A DNA stretch of 62,020 nt from Lachnospiraceae bacterium (GCA_017500935.1 JAFVXW010000047.1:1-62020); one strand, 5' to 3'. Numbered from the stretch's first letter, positions 7,934 through 16,338 are shown. Numbers and translations are program-made. The notes: generated by a model from the sequence alone, not told the origin.

Positions 7934-8322
7934 ATGGATGCCGATTTTTTGCTTCTGCACCGTATGAAAAACGGTGATGAGCAGGCGATCGAGGATTTTG
8001 TCAGAAAATACTATCCTGCAATCCTGCGGTACTGCCATCTGCATACCCGGGATACCGGCTGTGCCGAAGATCTGACGCAGGAGACTTTCGCCCGGTTTTT
8101 CCGTACTTTCAAAAACTATCAGCATTACGGAAAGGCCGCCAATTATCTGTATGTGATCGCAGGCAACCTGTGCCGGGATTTCTATAAAAAATCCGATGCC
8201 ATCCCCATGGATATGCAGCCATTATCAGAAACTCTGCCGCCGGTATCTCCGATGGAAAATCTGCATCTGCAGCTGGATATCCGTCACGCCGTACAAAATC
8301 TGCCGCCGGACACTTGGACTGG
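7934..8322 (+). pseudogene. ECF RNA polymerase sigma factor, region 4 lost
   Basis: The first 120 or so residues are a normal ECF sigma factor: sigma region 2 runs from about residue 25 with I-L-R-Y-C-H and the E-D-L-T-Q-E-T-F-A-R-F-F motif, followed by a typical linker. At H-A-V-Q-N-L-P-P-D, where region 4 should begin, the sequence changes into sequence with no sigma-4 helix-turn-helix. In the +1 frame the same bases continue as a membrane protein. The region-4 HTH that recognises the -35 box is therefore missing, and the gene is very unlikely to work as a sigma factor. AAAGGAGG lies before the start. It heads an operon ending in an ABC transporter, a known Firmicutes arrangement for antimicrobial-peptide sensing. 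Confidence 0.75.
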
Positions 8323-8807
8323 CAGGACCGTTGTTTGTGATCCTGATTCTCCCGGAATTATGGAAAAACCGCAGCTTCGATGCCATGGAAGTGGAATGTA
8401 CCACGTTTTACACTATTCGTTCCATCTATGCTGCCCGCCTGATGTTGTTTGCAGGCGTTGATCTGCTGTTTTTGTTCTTTTTTTTCGCAGGTATTTCCGT
8501 ATTCACCCAAATTACAGTATGGGAAATGCTGATTCAGTTTGTTCTCCCTTTTAACGTGACCTGCTGCATCTGTTTTAGAACGCTGTATGCCAAACGCATC
8601 CGATCTGAAGCACTGGCCCTGCTGCTGTGTTCCCTCTGGGCCGGTGTATGGGCAATGCTGATCTTAAACAATGCTGTTTATTCCGTCATTTCTGTTCCTG
8701 TCTGGATTGCCGCACTGGCTGCATCCATTTTGGGAATTTGCCATACCCTCTTGCAGGGGCAGCATAAATGGCAGCAAATTTTGGAGGTAAAACCCCTATG
8801 GACTTAA
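8323..8807 (+). pseudogene. Membrane (probable anti-sigma) protein, N-terminal part lost
   Basis: This frame contains a conserved-looking piece (F-D-A-M-E-V-E-C-T-T-F-Y-T-I-R-S-I-Y-A-A-R) and then four or five hydrophobic helices. It fits the membrane half of the second gene of sigma/ABC operons. It has no start codon of its own in the family region: the upstream part in this frame overlaps the sigma gene and is nonsense. The simplest reading is a deletion at about 8315-8325 that joined the front of the sigma gene to the back of this gene out of frame. Its stop overlaps the ATPase start (8798) by 10 bases, the normal coupled arrangement. Confidence 0.6.
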
Positions 8808-9685
8808 AAATTTCCAATCTGACCAAAGAATTTGACGGTTTCAAAGCCGTCAGCGATTTCAGCCATCAAATGCACTGCGGCGTTTATGGTCTGCTGGGTG
8901 TCAACGGCGCAGGCAAAACCACCCTCATGCGGATGCTGACCACCCTGATAAAACCCACGTCCGGCAGAATTACCTGGGATGGTGAAGATATTTTTGCCAT
9001 GGACGGCAAATATCGGATGCTTCTTGGCTATCTGCCGCAGGATTTCGGCTTTTATCCGGATTTTTCCGTTTATGACTATCTTATGTACATTGCCGCACTC
9101 AAAGGAATCCGCCCTGCTGCCGCAAAACAGCGGGTGAACGAACTTTTAAAACAGGTCGGTCTCACAAAGGCCCGGAAGAAAAAAATGAAAACCCTTTCCG
9201 GCGGCATGAAACGCCGCGCCGGAATTGCCCAGGCTATGCTCAATGACCCTAAAATCCTGATTCTGGACGAACCCACTGCCGGTCTTGATCCCAGTGAGCG
9301 AATCCGTTTCCGCAATCTGATCAGCGAGCTTTCCGAAGACCGTATTGTTCTGCTGTCCACCCATATCGTTTCCGATATCGAATATATCGCCAATGAAATC
9401 CTGCTGATGAAAGACGGACAGCTTGTAATCTCAGGCACTGCCCAGGATATCATTGACTCCATGCCGGAATCTGTCTGGACCTGCCGCGTTTCCAAAAAGG
9501 ACATCGACAGCTGCCTGAAAAATCACAAAGTATCCAATGTAAAAAACATCCCCGGCGGTGCCGAGCTGCGGATCATCTCCCTAAATCCGCCTTCCGCAAA
9601 CGCCGTCCGGGCAGATGCCACACTGGAAGATGTATTCCTTTATTACTTTGGCGAAAGGACTGGTGAGAACAATGATACGATATGA
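8798..9685 (+). CDS. ABC transporter ATP-binding protein
   Basis: The 295-residue ATPase has Walker A G-V-N-G-A-G-K-T-T near residue 40, the signature L-S-G-G-M-K-R-R, and Walker B I-L-I-L-D-E-P-T-A-G-L-D. It is the BcrA/NatA-like type paired with an ABC-2 permease, and in operons like this it usually exports or removes peptide antibiotics. ATG 8798 is chosen because GGAGGT lies 7 bases before it; the longer frame reaching back to 8768 lies inside the previous gene. The permease gene starts 14 bases before its stop. Although the two upstream regulatory genes are damaged, this gene is intact. Confidence 0.9.
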   Translation: MDLKISNLTKEFDGFKAVSDFSHQMHCGVYGLLGVNGAGKTTLMRMLTTLIKPTSGRITWDGEDIFAMDGKYRMLLGYLPQDFGFYPDFSVYDYLMYIAALKGIRPAAAKQRVNELLKQVGLTKARKKKMKTLSGGMKRRAGIAQAMLNDPKILILDEPTAGLDPSERIRFRNLISELSEDRIVLLSTHIVSDIEYIANEILLMKDGQLVISGTAQDIIDSMPESVWTCRVSKKDIDSCLKNHKVSNVKNIPGGAELRIISLNPPSANAVRADATLEDVFLYYFGERTGENNDTI

Positions 9686-10916
9686 ATTTCAAAAAATATT
9701 CGGTTCTGCAGGCGGAAGAATTGCCCTGTTTTTATACATGGCGGTTGTCATTCTGGCATGTTTTCTTGCCGCAAACGGATTTATGAACGTGGATGTCAAA
9801 TGGATCAACGAACAGGGTGAAAGTGAACGCGGATTTCATGCCGTCCAAAAGCTGAAAGCAGCCAGAAACGAGTGGGAAGGCTGGCTGGACGAAGAAATGC
9901 TGAATAACGTAATTCAGGAAAATCAACGCATCAATTCCACTCCCGATGGTCAGTCCGATAATGTACAGCAAAGCAACATTGCCTACTGCTGGAAACAGGG
10001 ATTTCATCCGATCCGCAATCTGATCAACCGCTCTTTTTCAGACGGTTTTCGTTCCTATGACTACTATACGGCAGACAAACTCTCTGCGATCACGGAAGAA
10101 ACCTTTTATGCCAACAGAATCCGACAGCTAAAGAACTGGCTGTACGACGAAACCGATGTGGCATATCATCTGTATTCCGAAGCAGAAAAGCAGTATCTGA
10201 CCGGACAGTACGAAAAACTGGAAACGCCCCTCTACATCGATTATCACGACGGCTGGTATCAGCTTTTGGAAAACGCTTCCTTTCTGCCCATGCTTGGAAT
10301 CCTGATCATCGGCTATATGGTGGCAGGTATTTTTTCCAACGAATTTAAATGGAAGGCAGACACTGTTTATTTTTCAACCCTGTCAGGACGAACCAAGGCT
10401 GCTTCCGCCAAGATCCGGGCCGGTCTTTTACTGGTTACTGTGCTGTACTGGAGCGCCATGCTGATCTACAGCATCGTCACCTTAAGTTACCTTGGTTTGG
10501 AAGGCGCAGGATGCGCAGTCCAGCTTCGGGCCTGGAAATCCATTTATAATATCACCATGTGGCAGGCCTGGGCTCTGGCTTTGATCTGCGGATACATCGG
10601 CAGCCTGTTTCTGACTGCACTGACCATGTTTATTTCCGCCAAAACCAAATCCGCCGTCATCGCAGTCACCACTCCTTTTGTTATTCTGTTCATCCCCTCT
10701 TTTCTGCAGGGAATGGCAGACTGGCTGGATACGGCAGTCTCCATGATGCCGGTCAGCCTGCTGGAATTCTATCAGCATCTGGGAACCTTTAACCTGATCA
10801 CGGTTTTCGGCAAGGTTTACCGCGTGATGGATCTGTGTATTCCCTTATATACGGTTCTGACCGTAATACTGGTTCCTGTAATCTATCGGGAATTTGGCAA
10901 GAAGCAGGTGGGGTAA
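9672..10916 (+). CDS. ABC-2 type transporter permease
   Basis: The 414-residue protein has one N-terminal membrane helix (about residues 15-35), a large extracytoplasmic loop of roughly 170 residues rich in charged and aromatic residues, and then about five membrane helices. That is the layout of ABC-2 permeases in BcrAB/bacteriocin-immunity exporters. The ATG at 9672 overlaps the end of the ATPase gene, so the two are coupled. An earlier start at 9615 would lie wholly within the ATPase gene and add no conserved sequence. It completes the two-component exporter. The substrate is not evident. No clear terminator follows. Confidence 0.85.
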   Translation: MIRYEFQKIFGSAGGRIALFLYMAVVILACFLAANGFMNVDVKWINEQGESERGFHAVQKLKAARNEWEGWLDEEMLNNVIQENQRINSTPDGQSDNVQQSNIAYCWKQGFHPIRNLINRSFSDGFRSYDYYTADKLSAITEETFYANRIRQLKNWLYDETDVAYHLYSEAEKQYLTGQYEKLETPLYIDYHDGWYQLLENASFLPMLGILIIGYMVAGIFSNEFKWKADTVYFSTLSGRTKAASAKIRAGLLLVTVLYWSAMLIYSIVTLSYLGLEGAGCAVQLRAWKSIYNITMWQAWALALICGYIGSLFLTALTMFISAKTKSAVIAVTTPFVILFIPSFLQGMADWLDTAVSMMPVSLLEFYQHLGTFNLITVFGKVYRVMDLCIPLYTVLTVILVPVIYREFGKKQVG

Positions 10917-11054
10917 GGAAATTTCCTGTCTGTTTCCTCAATCGATGTAATATGATGGGCTTACTGCATAGATTGTAATTTCCTTTTACTCATTTTCCTC
11001 TCCTTTTTAACGATTTATAATCGTTTTTATATTAATTTTTCAAAAAACAGGGGT

Positions 11055-11118
11055 TATAATATACTTAACAAGGTAGTCGTTCCAAAACTTTCCAGTGTCA
11101 GGACGGCTACTTTTTATT
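11055..11118 (+). ncRNA. Candidate short antitoxin RNA facing the holin-like toxin
   Basis: A -10 TATAAT lies at 11055-11060. About 13 bases later a stem begins: GTAGTCGTTCC (11073-11083) pairs, with one bulge, with GGACGGCTAC (11101-11110), followed by TTTTTATTTTT. This makes a compact transcript of roughly 50 nt ending in an intrinsic terminator. Its end overlaps the stop codon of the toxin gene on the other strand, so it would pair with the 3' part of the toxin mRNA as in type I toxin-antitoxin loci. No good -35 is visible. Confidence 0.55.
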
Positions 11119-11190
11119 TTTCATATTCAGAATTGAAATAATCAGCGACGCCACCGCCAGAATTATCATGAATTCTTCATATGTACTCAT
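11107..11190 (-). CDS. Holin-like small toxin (27 residues, type I toxin candidate)
   Basis: This 27-residue peptide begins M-S-T-Y-E-E-F-M-I-I-L, continues with a single hydrophobic helix, and ends with a lysine-rich tail (N-M-K-N-K-K). That is the pattern of the putative holin-like toxins of Firmicutes (M-x-T-Y-E-x-L start, one membrane helix, basic end). The ATG at 11190 is supported by AAAGGA 8 bases upstream. A longer frame to 11298 has no family features. Such peptides insert into the membrane and are held off by an antisense RNA; a matching convergent short RNA is seen at its 3' end. Toxicity is inferred. Confidence 0.7.
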   Translation of the reverse strand: MSTYEEFMIILAVASLIISILNMKNKK

Positions 11191-11347
11191 AAGCATCATC
11201 CTTTCTAACCGGCTTAACGCTTTAACCCTTCCCATGGATTTCGACACATTTCTATGTCTGTATAAAAGTTTCCGATTCACCCAAAACCATTCAGGCATAA
11301 AATCATTGACCAGTCACTTTTGACGATTTACCAAGGACACAAAACAG

Positions 11348-11698
11348 TTAAATTGGAGATGCTTTCTGCATCATCTTTGAAACCGACTTTTTATAAAAGG
11401 CAGGAATCGAACCTGCGACAGTAAACACGCCGTAGGAAGTTGTAATCTCGGTCTTAGCATTAGAAGCAACGATCGCAGCATCAATCTTCTGAAAACGCTC
11501 AATCAGATCAATAATCTGCTGATATGCAGACTCTGCCTCTCTGGCATATTCTTCTCTGGCGATCCGCTTAGCGTATACCTTATCTTCATTCGGCTTGATG
11601 GTATCAACAAAACTCGCTTTGGCAATCTTATCTGCAATTCTCTTAACCAACAGATCTCTTTCATCAAGTGCCTGTGTGATCAGCATTTTCTCGCTCAT
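11348..11698 (-). CDS. Hypothetical protein, phage-type coiled-coil, possibly truncated
   Basis: The 116-residue protein is mostly helical and charged: A-L-D-E-R-D-L-L-V-K-R-I, then an A-E-S-A-Y-Q-Q-I-I-D-L-I-E-R-F helix, then A-S-N-A-K-T-E-I with T-S-Y-G-V-F-T-V-A-G. It resembles small hypothetical proteins of Clostridia phages and the DIP1984 group, which continue beyond this motif. Here the sequence turns into unrelated residues (S-I-P-A-F-Y-K-K) exactly where a tRNA T-arm-like stretch lies, so the C-terminus is probably replaced. The start at 11698 follows a strong hairpin with a T-run, so expression may be attenuated. No function can be assigned. Confidence 0.55.
   Translation of the reverse strand: MSEKMLITQALDERDLLVKRIADKIAKASFVDTIKPNEDKVYAKRIAREEYAREAESAYQQIIDLIERFQKIDAAIVASNAKTEITTSYGVFTVAGSIPAFYKKSVSKMMQKASPI
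11400..11416 (-). other. tRNA T-arm-like sequence inside a coding frame
   Basis: On the minus strand GCAGGTTCGATTCCTGC is a perfect T-arm: a 5-base stem GCAGG/CCTGC around the invariant TTCGATT loop. No acceptor, D- or anticodon arm is present, so this is not a tRNA. It may be a remnant of recombination at a tRNA attachment site. Confidence 0.5.
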
Positions 11699-11707
11699 AA
11701 AAAATGA

Positions 11708-11740
11708 CCCTTGATCTTTCACATTCCTAAAGATCAAGGG
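11708..11740 (-). terminator. Intrinsic terminator or attenuator at the start of the 116-residue gene
   Basis: CCCTTGATCTTT and AAAGATCAAGGG (11708-11719 and 11729-11740) form a perfect 12-base stem with a 9-base loop. On the minus strand it is followed by TCATTTTTT and then the ATG at 11698. It covers the place where the ribosome binding site should be. It could end transcription from the promoter at 11847-11875 or regulate the gene. Confidence 0.7.
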
Positions 11741-11846
11741 CCTTCAATTGTAGATAGGATCAATCATTTGAATAACCTCTTCTTTCTATTAAATTTTTAA
11801 GGGTGTTTCTGTTAGTACATTGGTCTCACTCCTTTTTTGTATCTTT

Positions 11847-11875
11847 ATCATAACGCCGGATTCGGATTTTTTCAA
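11847..11875 (-). promoter_or_regulatory. SigA-type promoter ahead of a leader
   Basis: TTGAAA (11870-11875) and TATGAT (11847-11852) on the minus strand are 17 bases apart. The transcript would begin near 11840, pass a strong AAGGAG site, a two-codon ORF (ATG-TAC-TAA, 11812-11820), and reach the hairpin at 11708-11740 before the next gene. Confidence 0.65.
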
Positions 11876-11948
11876 GATGGGATGTTCCATAAAAAAACAA
11901 GACAAATATCGGATAAAATGCGAATAGAAATTCCCCTGTTTTTTGTGT

Positions 11949-11995
11949 TATAATAATTATGTTGGGCGGCTTTCCGTAACGGAAGCCGCCCATTT
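11949..11995 (+). ncRNA. Candidate orphan short RNA or terminator hairpin
   Basis: TGTTATAAT (extended -10, TATAAT at 11949-11954) is followed 9 bases later by GGGCGGCTTTCCG (11964-11976) pairing with CGGAAGCCGCCC (11980-11991), a 12-pair stem with one bulged T, then ATTTTG. The layout copies the short RNA at 11055-11118, but no toxin gene faces it. It also lies past the stop of the convergent DUF5722 gene and could act as its terminator. Confidence 0.4.
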
Positions 11996-12022
11996 TGTAT
12001 GCTTGTAAAGCTATCTTTTCTT

Positions 12023-13654
12023 TTATCTTGCCCCACTTCCGGGTCTGGTCAGCACAATGCCCTGATTGATCATCTGTGTGATATCCATACCCATGATCTG
12101 GGAAGCTCTCGCCCTAGCGATACCTTCATTTTTTGTTCCCAGATTCTTATAAATCTCGTACGCGGGTTTTCTGTTTCCGGCAGGATCCAGCAGACCCATC
12201 GCCAGTCGCTGTGTTACTTCCGCGGCAGCATCGGTCTGGCGGAACAGGATAAAGGCATCAATATCCGGCAAAGATGCAGCCTTGAGATAACCGTAAGCCA
12301 CAGAAGCTTCCTGTGCTTCCAGACCATAGCTGGAGGTATAGCCAACTTCAGAAAGCGCAATGCTGCGCACCTGTCCGGCAGGATTCAAAAATACAGGCTG
12401 CTGCATATATGACACCAAAAGATGAATATTCTGCATAGTCATATAAGGAGTGCTAAGATCTGTCTTTACCCAGTTAGCAGGGCCGTTCCATGCGTAAGGG
12501 TCATACAGCGGAGCGTTGTAGGGATGGAACGCAAGACTCCAGTCGATATTGCCTTCTCCCAGCATGCAGGTATTGAATGTATCCAGATATTCTCTGGATA
12601 AAAAGCTGCCCGGATTGGATTTGCGGTTCCATTCCTGATCCAGAGAGAGATAAAGGCGGACATTAGCGTTCATGCCTTTGAGTTCGTTGTAAAAAATACG
12701 GAATGCCTTGGCATAAATGTTTACATTGACATCCAGAGAGGAGGAGCTTGTGTACCACCAGGAAGTACGGGCATTGATCTCATTTCCCAAAATCCAGTTG
12801 TCGATCTGGCCGACACCGTTTTTGCCGGAGTATCTCTGGCCCAGGAACGCTGCGATTGCTTTGAGGTGATCGACTGCCTGATCGGTTGCCACATTAATGG
12901 CATAACCGGGACATTTTCCGCCTTTTGCAAGGGGATGAACCAGATGCTTGCCGTAAGCGCCTTTTCCCTCATTTAAAAGCACCATGTTGATTGCAATGCC
13001 CTGTTTGTTGAAGGTAGTCACAACAATGTCATACATTGCAACCGTATTGGGGTCAAAATAGTAAATCTGTCCATTATATCCAAAGGGAATGGCACCGGGC
13101 ACATTCGCTGCAGAAACCAGCTGGTCCAGATACATATTGTAGGAAATCTGCTGGATGCCCAGTTCTTTATAATCGGTTCCGTTGATTCTTGCCGCATCCG
13201 GCAGAAGACCTTTGATGCCCACATTCATGCGGGGAGAAGTGTGAACCGCCACTGCCTCCGGATTGGTAATGTAATGTTCATTGCTGACCTGCACCAGCTT
13301 GCCGCCCTGTTTAACAGCAACCAAAAACTTGCGGCTGAGGTTGGAATCAGGTGTATTGTAGTTTAACGGAAAAACTGCTGTCACAGCAGGCGCTGCCGCC
13401 ACTGCTGCCACGGCATTGCCAGTCGGTCCGTCCTGCCACACTTCATTGGCAAACACATAATAAAGGCCGTCATCACTGGCAGGAACTGCGGATGCAGTGA
13501 TCTGGCAGACAACATTGGTCCCTGAAATCAGCGCGGAATTGATCGCAACTGTCCGCACAGAAGCTTCCGCTGCATTGGATGCACCGAAAAACAAGATCAG
13601 TGCAGCGGCTGCAGCCAGCAACATCATAGAAATTTTTTTTCTAAAATAAAGCAT
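12023..13654 (-). CDS. Secreted DUF5722 protein (putative glycoside hydrolase), copy A
   Basis: The 543-residue protein has a signal peptide (K-K, a hydrophobic run from about residue 9, then A-S-N-A-A-E-A at 25-31). A beta-type N-terminal domain of about 110 residues follows, then a TIM-barrel-like domain. In the barrel, Glu292 in W-I-L-G-N-E-I-N and Glu436 in A-L-S-E-V-G-Y-T look like the acid/base and nucleophile of clan GH-A retaining glycosidases (Asn-Glu at strand 4, Glu at strand 7). DUF5722 has no well-known substrate. The copy at 13715-15352 is very similar and has both glutamates at the same residue numbers, so this is a tandem duplication. It is probably exported and acts on polysaccharide. 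The start has GAGGGG, rather distant. Confidence 0.75.
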   Translation of the reverse strand: MLYFRKKISMMLLAAAAALILFFGASNAAEASVRTVAINSALISGTNVVCQITASAVPASDDGLYYVFANEVWQDGPTGNAVAAVAAAPAVTAVFPLNYNTPDSNLSRKFLVAVKQGGKLVQVSNEHYITNPEAVAVHTSPRMNVGIKGLLPDAARINGTDYKELGIQQISYNMYLDQLVSAANVPGAIPFGYNGQIYYFDPNTVAMYDIVVTTFNKQGIAINMVLLNEGKGAYGKHLVHPLAKGGKCPGYAINVATDQAVDHLKAIAAFLGQRYSGKNGVGQIDNWILGNEINARTSWWYTSSSSLDVNVNIYAKAFRIFYNELKGMNANVRLYLSLDQEWNRKSNPGSFLSREYLDTFNTCMLGEGNIDWSLAFHPYNAPLYDPYAWNGPANWVKTDLSTPYMTMQNIHLLVSYMQQPVFLNPAGQVRSIALSEVGYTSSYGLEAQEASVAYGYLKAASLPDIDAFILFRQTDAAAEVTQRLAMGLLDPAGNRKPAYEIYKNLGTKNEGIARARASQIMGMDITQMINQGIVLTRPGSGAR

Positions 13655-13714
13655 AAAAAATAAAATCCCCTCATATCAGCGGGTATCTTCCGATGCCCGT
13701 ATCATTTCATATCT

Positions 13715-15352
13715 TTAATTGGAAATAACCCCATCTCCGGTTCTGGTCCAGATGATCTTTTCATTGACCATTTTGGTGACATCCATACCGATGATCTCGG
13801 AAGCTCTCTGGATGGCAATACCTTCATTTTCGGTTCCCAGATATTTGTAAATATCGTAAGCAGGCTTCTTATTGCCTTCCAGATCGATCAGGCCCATTGC
13901 CAGATAACTCTTCATCTCATGGGCATTGTCCGTCTGGCGGAACAGGATAAAGGAATCAACATCCGGCAGTGAAGCTGCTTTGAGATAACCGTAGGCAATG
14001 GATGCCTCCTGTGCCGCATCTCCAAAGCTGGATGTATAACCGATTTCGCCCAGAGAAATACTGCGCACTTCTCCTGCAGGATTTAAAAACTCCGGCTGAT
14101 GCATGTAATCAATCAGCAGATCCAGATTCTGCATGGTCATATACGGTGTTTTCAGGTTATTTTTTACCCATACCGCAGGACCGTTCCACGCATAGGCATC
14201 ATACAGCGGAGAGTTGTAAGGATGGAAAGAAAGACTCCAGTCGATATTTCCCTCTCTGAGCATATAGTAGTTGAACTGATCCAGATATTCTCTGGACAAA
14301 AAGCTTCCCGGATTGGATTTGCGGTTCCATTCCTGATCCAGAGAAGTGTAGATTCTGTAATTGGCATTCATACCCTTCATTTCATTATAGAAAATTCGGA
14401 ATGCCTTGGCATAAATGTTGACATTCAGATCCAGAGAATCAGATTTGGTGTACCACCAGGAAGTACGCGCATTGACTTCATTTCCCAGAACCCAGTTGTC
14501 GATCTGGCCGCAGCCAAGCTTGCCGGAATATCTCTGTCCTAAAAAGGCCGCAATTGCTTTCAAGTGATCTGTACCCTCTTTATCTGCCACATTCAGCGCA
14601 TAACCGGGGCAGTCTCCGCCCTGTGCAAGCGGATGAATCAGGTCTTTGGAATATTCGCCGGTTCCTTCATTTAAGATAACCATGTTCACGGCAATTCCCT
14701 GATAGTTGAAAATCTTAACAACATTGTCATACATCTGCATGATGCCGCCGTCAAAATAATAAGGCTTTCCATTGTACTCAAACAGAATCGCACCGGGCAC
14801 CTCTGCAGAAGAACAGATCAGATCCAGATACATATTGTAAGCAACCTGCTGAATGCCCAGTTCTGCATAATCTGTACCGTCCATTCTCAGCGCATCCGGA
14901 AGGATACCCTTAATACCAACTTCCATACGGGGGCTTGTAAAACCTGCCAACGCTTCCGGATTGGTTATGTAATGCTCATTGCTCACCTGCACCATTCTGC
15001 CGCCCTGTTTGACTGCGATCAGAAACTTACGGCTCAGATGTGAATCCGGCGTATTGTAATTAAGCGGAAAAGAAGCAAATGCTGACGCACCGGCACTTAC
15101 TTTTGCAACGACCTCTCCCACCGTTCCGTCTTCCCACACTTCATCGGAATAGACATAATAAAATCCGTCATCACTTGCCGGTACTTTGGATGCACTGATC
15201 TGGCAGACAACTTCTGATCCGGAAATCAGACAGGAATCAATGGACACCGTCCGTCCCGAAGCTTCTGCGGCAAATGAAATATTCGCAAACAATAACAGCA
15301 CGCCGATGAGCATCATCGCTGCGGCTGAAAATCCTTTTCTGGATTTACCCAT
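13715..15352 (-). CDS. Secreted DUF5722 protein (putative glycoside hydrolase), copy B
   Basis: The 545-residue paralog of copy A lies 60 bases upstream of it in the same direction, so the two probably share a transcript. The signal peptide covers residues 1-30 (K-S-R-K-G-F, then a hydrophobic run ending S-F-A-A-E-A). The same beta domain and barrel follow. The putative catalytic glutamates are Glu292 (V-L-G-N-E-V-N) and Glu436 (S-L-G-E-I-G-Y-T). By eye about two thirds of positions match copy A, with differences clustered in the sugar-facing loops and near the C-terminus, which suggests related but different substrates. GGAGGTAG precedes ATG 15352. There is no anchor or carbohydrate-binding module. 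Confidence 0.75.
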   Translation of the reverse strand: MGKSRKGFSAAAMMLIGVLLLFANISFAAEASGRTVSIDSCLISGSEVVCQISASKVPASDDGFYYVYSDEVWEDGTVGEVVAKVSAGASAFASFPLNYNTPDSHLSRKFLIAVKQGGRMVQVSNEHYITNPEALAGFTSPRMEVGIKGILPDALRMDGTDYAELGIQQVAYNMYLDLICSSAEVPGAILFEYNGKPYYFDGGIMQMYDNVVKIFNYQGIAVNMVILNEGTGEYSKDLIHPLAQGGDCPGYALNVADKEGTDHLKAIAAFLGQRYSGKLGCGQIDNWVLGNEVNARTSWWYTKSDSLDLNVNIYAKAFRIFYNEMKGMNANYRIYTSLDQEWNRKSNPGSFLSREYLDQFNYYMLREGNIDWSLSFHPYNSPLYDAYAWNGPAVWVKNNLKTPYMTMQNLDLLIDYMHQPEFLNPAGEVRSISLGEIGYTSSFGDAAQEASIAYGYLKAASLPDVDSFILFRQTDNAHEMKSYLAMGLIDLEGNKKPAYDIYKYLGTENEGIAIQRASEIIGMDVTKMVNEKIIWTRTGDGVISN

Positions 15353-15501
15353 AACACTACCTCCAGTCTAAATTGTTCAGTACCTTTTATTATAACCTAC
15401 CGGTACGAAAATTGCTACTGTTCTTCTGATATTTCTCCCCCTTTCCAATCCCCTTCCATCATGCTATGATAACAGCATACCGATTTTCAGGAGGTTCTCC
15501 C

Positions 15502-16338
15502 ATGCTCTACCTACTGCTCGCCATCCTAAGCAGCTCCATGATCGCGATCATCATGCGCATCAGTGCCGACAAAGTTTCCGCAAATGTCAGCATGCTGGCT
15601 GTCAACTATACCGTCTGTACCCTCTTAAGTGCCGCCTATGCAGGTTTTGACCTCATTTCACCGGAAATTTCCGGTTTTTCCCTGTCCACATGGCTGGGTA
15701 TCATAAGCGGCTTCTTTTATCTGGGCGGCTTTGTGCTGTTCCAGACAAGTACACGCAGAAACGGCGTGGTACTGACCTCTGTTTTTATGAAACTGGGCCT
15801 TCTGGTACCGATCGTCGTTTCCGTGATCGCCTTCCGCGAATTTCCTACCGCTGTACAGACTCTGGGCTTTTTCCTTGCTGTGTTTGCCATTGTTCTGATC
15901 AATCTAAAAAAAGAAAATACCAAAAAAGGCATGGGCTTTGGCCTGCTTTTGCTTTTATTGACCGGCGGAGGCGGCGATGCCATTGCCAAAATTTTTGAAA
16001 GACTGGCGCCTGCCGCGCTTTCCGATCAGTATCTGTTTTACACCTTTGGCATGGCTCTGTTTTTAAGCATCCTGCTGGTACTGTATAAAAAAGAACACCC
16101 GGGACTGCCCGAACTCTTCTTCGGCGCAGTCATAGGTGTTCCCAATTTCTTTTCCTCCAAATTTCTGCTGGGCGCGCTGACAAAGCTTCCCGCAGTGGTG
16201 GTTTTCCCCAGCTTCAGCGTAGGCACCATGCTGCTTGTCACGCTGACCGGTGTCATTGTATTTAAAGAGCGTCTGTCAAAGCTCCAATGGTTTGCACTGA
16301 CAACAATCATCGCAGCGCTGATCTTACTCAATATCTAA
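15502..16338 (+). CDS. EamA/DMT family transporter
   Basis: The 278-residue protein has about ten membrane helices in two repeats, with a conserved N-terminal M-L-Y-L-L-L-A-I-L-S-S-S and a G-G-G-G-D-A-I-A-K segment between the repeats. That is the layout of drug/metabolite exporters of the EamA superfamily. The ATG at 15502 has AGGAGG 8 bases upstream; the longer frame from 15466 has no site. The substrate cannot be told. Its 3' end overlaps the convergent 94-residue gene by 15 bases. Confidence 0.85.
   Translation: MLYLLLAILSSSMIAIIMRISADKVSANVSMLAVNYTVCTLLSAAYAGFDLISPEISGFSLSTWLGIISGFFYLGGFVLFQTSTRRNGVVLTSVFMKLGLLVPIVVSVIAFREFPTAVQTLGFFLAVFAIVLINLKKENTKKGMGFGLLLLLLTGGGGDAIAKIFERLAPAALSDQYLFYTFGMALFLSILLVLYKKEHPGLPELFFGAVIGVPNFFSSKFLLGALTKLPAVVVFPSFSVGTMLLVTLTGVIVFKERLSKLQWFALTTIIAALILLNI

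Noticed and set aside
11380-11440. A complete tRNA gene on the minus strand
   Set aside because: Only the T-arm is present; no acceptor, D or anticodon stems can be drawn around it.
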